A stretch of 38,232 nt of DNA, taken from the NCBI GenBank assembly GCA_005843815.1, contig SZYA01000019.1, positions 1 through 38,232 on the forward strand. The letters run 5' to 3'. A program made the translations under genes and the position numbers. A model generated the notes under the pieces. It was given only the letters and a program-made list of their open reading frames with translations, was not told the origin of the DNA and made no database searches. Shown piece by piece: positions 38,231 to 38,232 of this stretch; the first letter of the stretch is position 1, and each line of letters begins with the position of its first letter. This stretch comes from Chlorobium sp. (lineage in GTDB: Bacteria; Bacteroidota; Chlorobiia; Chlorobiales; Chlorobiaceae).

Positions 38231-38232
38231 GT

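Noticed and set aside
1-38232. tRNA, rRNA, CRISPR arrays, complete insertion sequences
   Set aside because: Gaps between genes were read for cloverleaf, spacer-repeat and transposase signatures and none was convincing.

Overview
The window looks like a chromosomal segment of a green sulfur bacterium (Chlorobiaceae, Chlorobium/Pelodictyon-like). This is inferred from gene content and protein style: a Bacteroidota/Chlorobiota-type short primary sigma factor beginning MRQLKISK, the alternative GlmU-like nucleotidyltransferase of that superphylum, a bacillithiol-type BshC (green sulfur bacteria make N-methyl-bacillithiol), ThyX, a patatin-BamA fusion, and housekeeping genes scattered singly on both strands. 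No rRNA, tRNA or CRISPR array was seen. The species cannot be fixed without a search.

Layout. 1-2.8 kb: the 5' end of an unrecognised gene leaving the window, a GlmU-like enzyme, TrpG/PabA and a small CXXCH haem-binding protein. 2.8-5.7 kb: a Cys-rich COG2522-type HTH regulator, then surE-bshC on the minus strand, 4 nt apart. 5.9-9.8 kb: a 59-aa lipoprotein, a patatin-POTRA-barrel protein and accD. 9.8-15.2 kb: thyX, clpP, valS and the primary sigma factor. 15.3-19.4 kb: an LptF/G-type permease and an M16 lipoprotein protease (minus strand). 19.4-20.2 kb: a non-coding, repeat-bearing gap with a possible gene remnant. 20.2-30.5 kb: uvrB, the (p)ppGpp enzyme rsh, a lemA-TPM-TPM operon, a truncated DUF4160 gene, gcvT and ftsK. 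30.5-33.1 kb: der-mrp-nifU-like (minus strand), with two Fe-S-cluster-related genes side by side.

From about 33.1 kb the window changes from conserved core to an accessory, scarred region. A 340-bp stretch holds what look like frameshifted scraps of coding sequence. It leads into a composite protein that begins in the tail of a sulfotransferase, continues as TPR repeats and ends as a glycosyltransferase-like domain. An FkbM methyltransferase and a stand-alone APS kinase (cysC) follow. Together these suggest a remodelled locus for sulfated or methylated surface glycans, with CysC supplying PAPS. After that come a small Ser/Gln-rich ORF, a fragment of the C-terminal part of a type ISP-like restriction-modification enzyme, and a minus-strand toxin-antitoxin block. 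In that block a MazF/PemK toxin is followed by a HicB-like antitoxin and preceded by an ORF that overlaps it by ATGA and runs off the window.

The most promising leads are the mixed MazF-HicB module with its possible third gene, the recombination junction between the restriction-enzyme fragment and hicB, the inverted-order sulfotransferase-tail/TPR/GT protein with adjacent cysC, and the paired repeats near 19.6 kb that share a flank but carry different palindromes.
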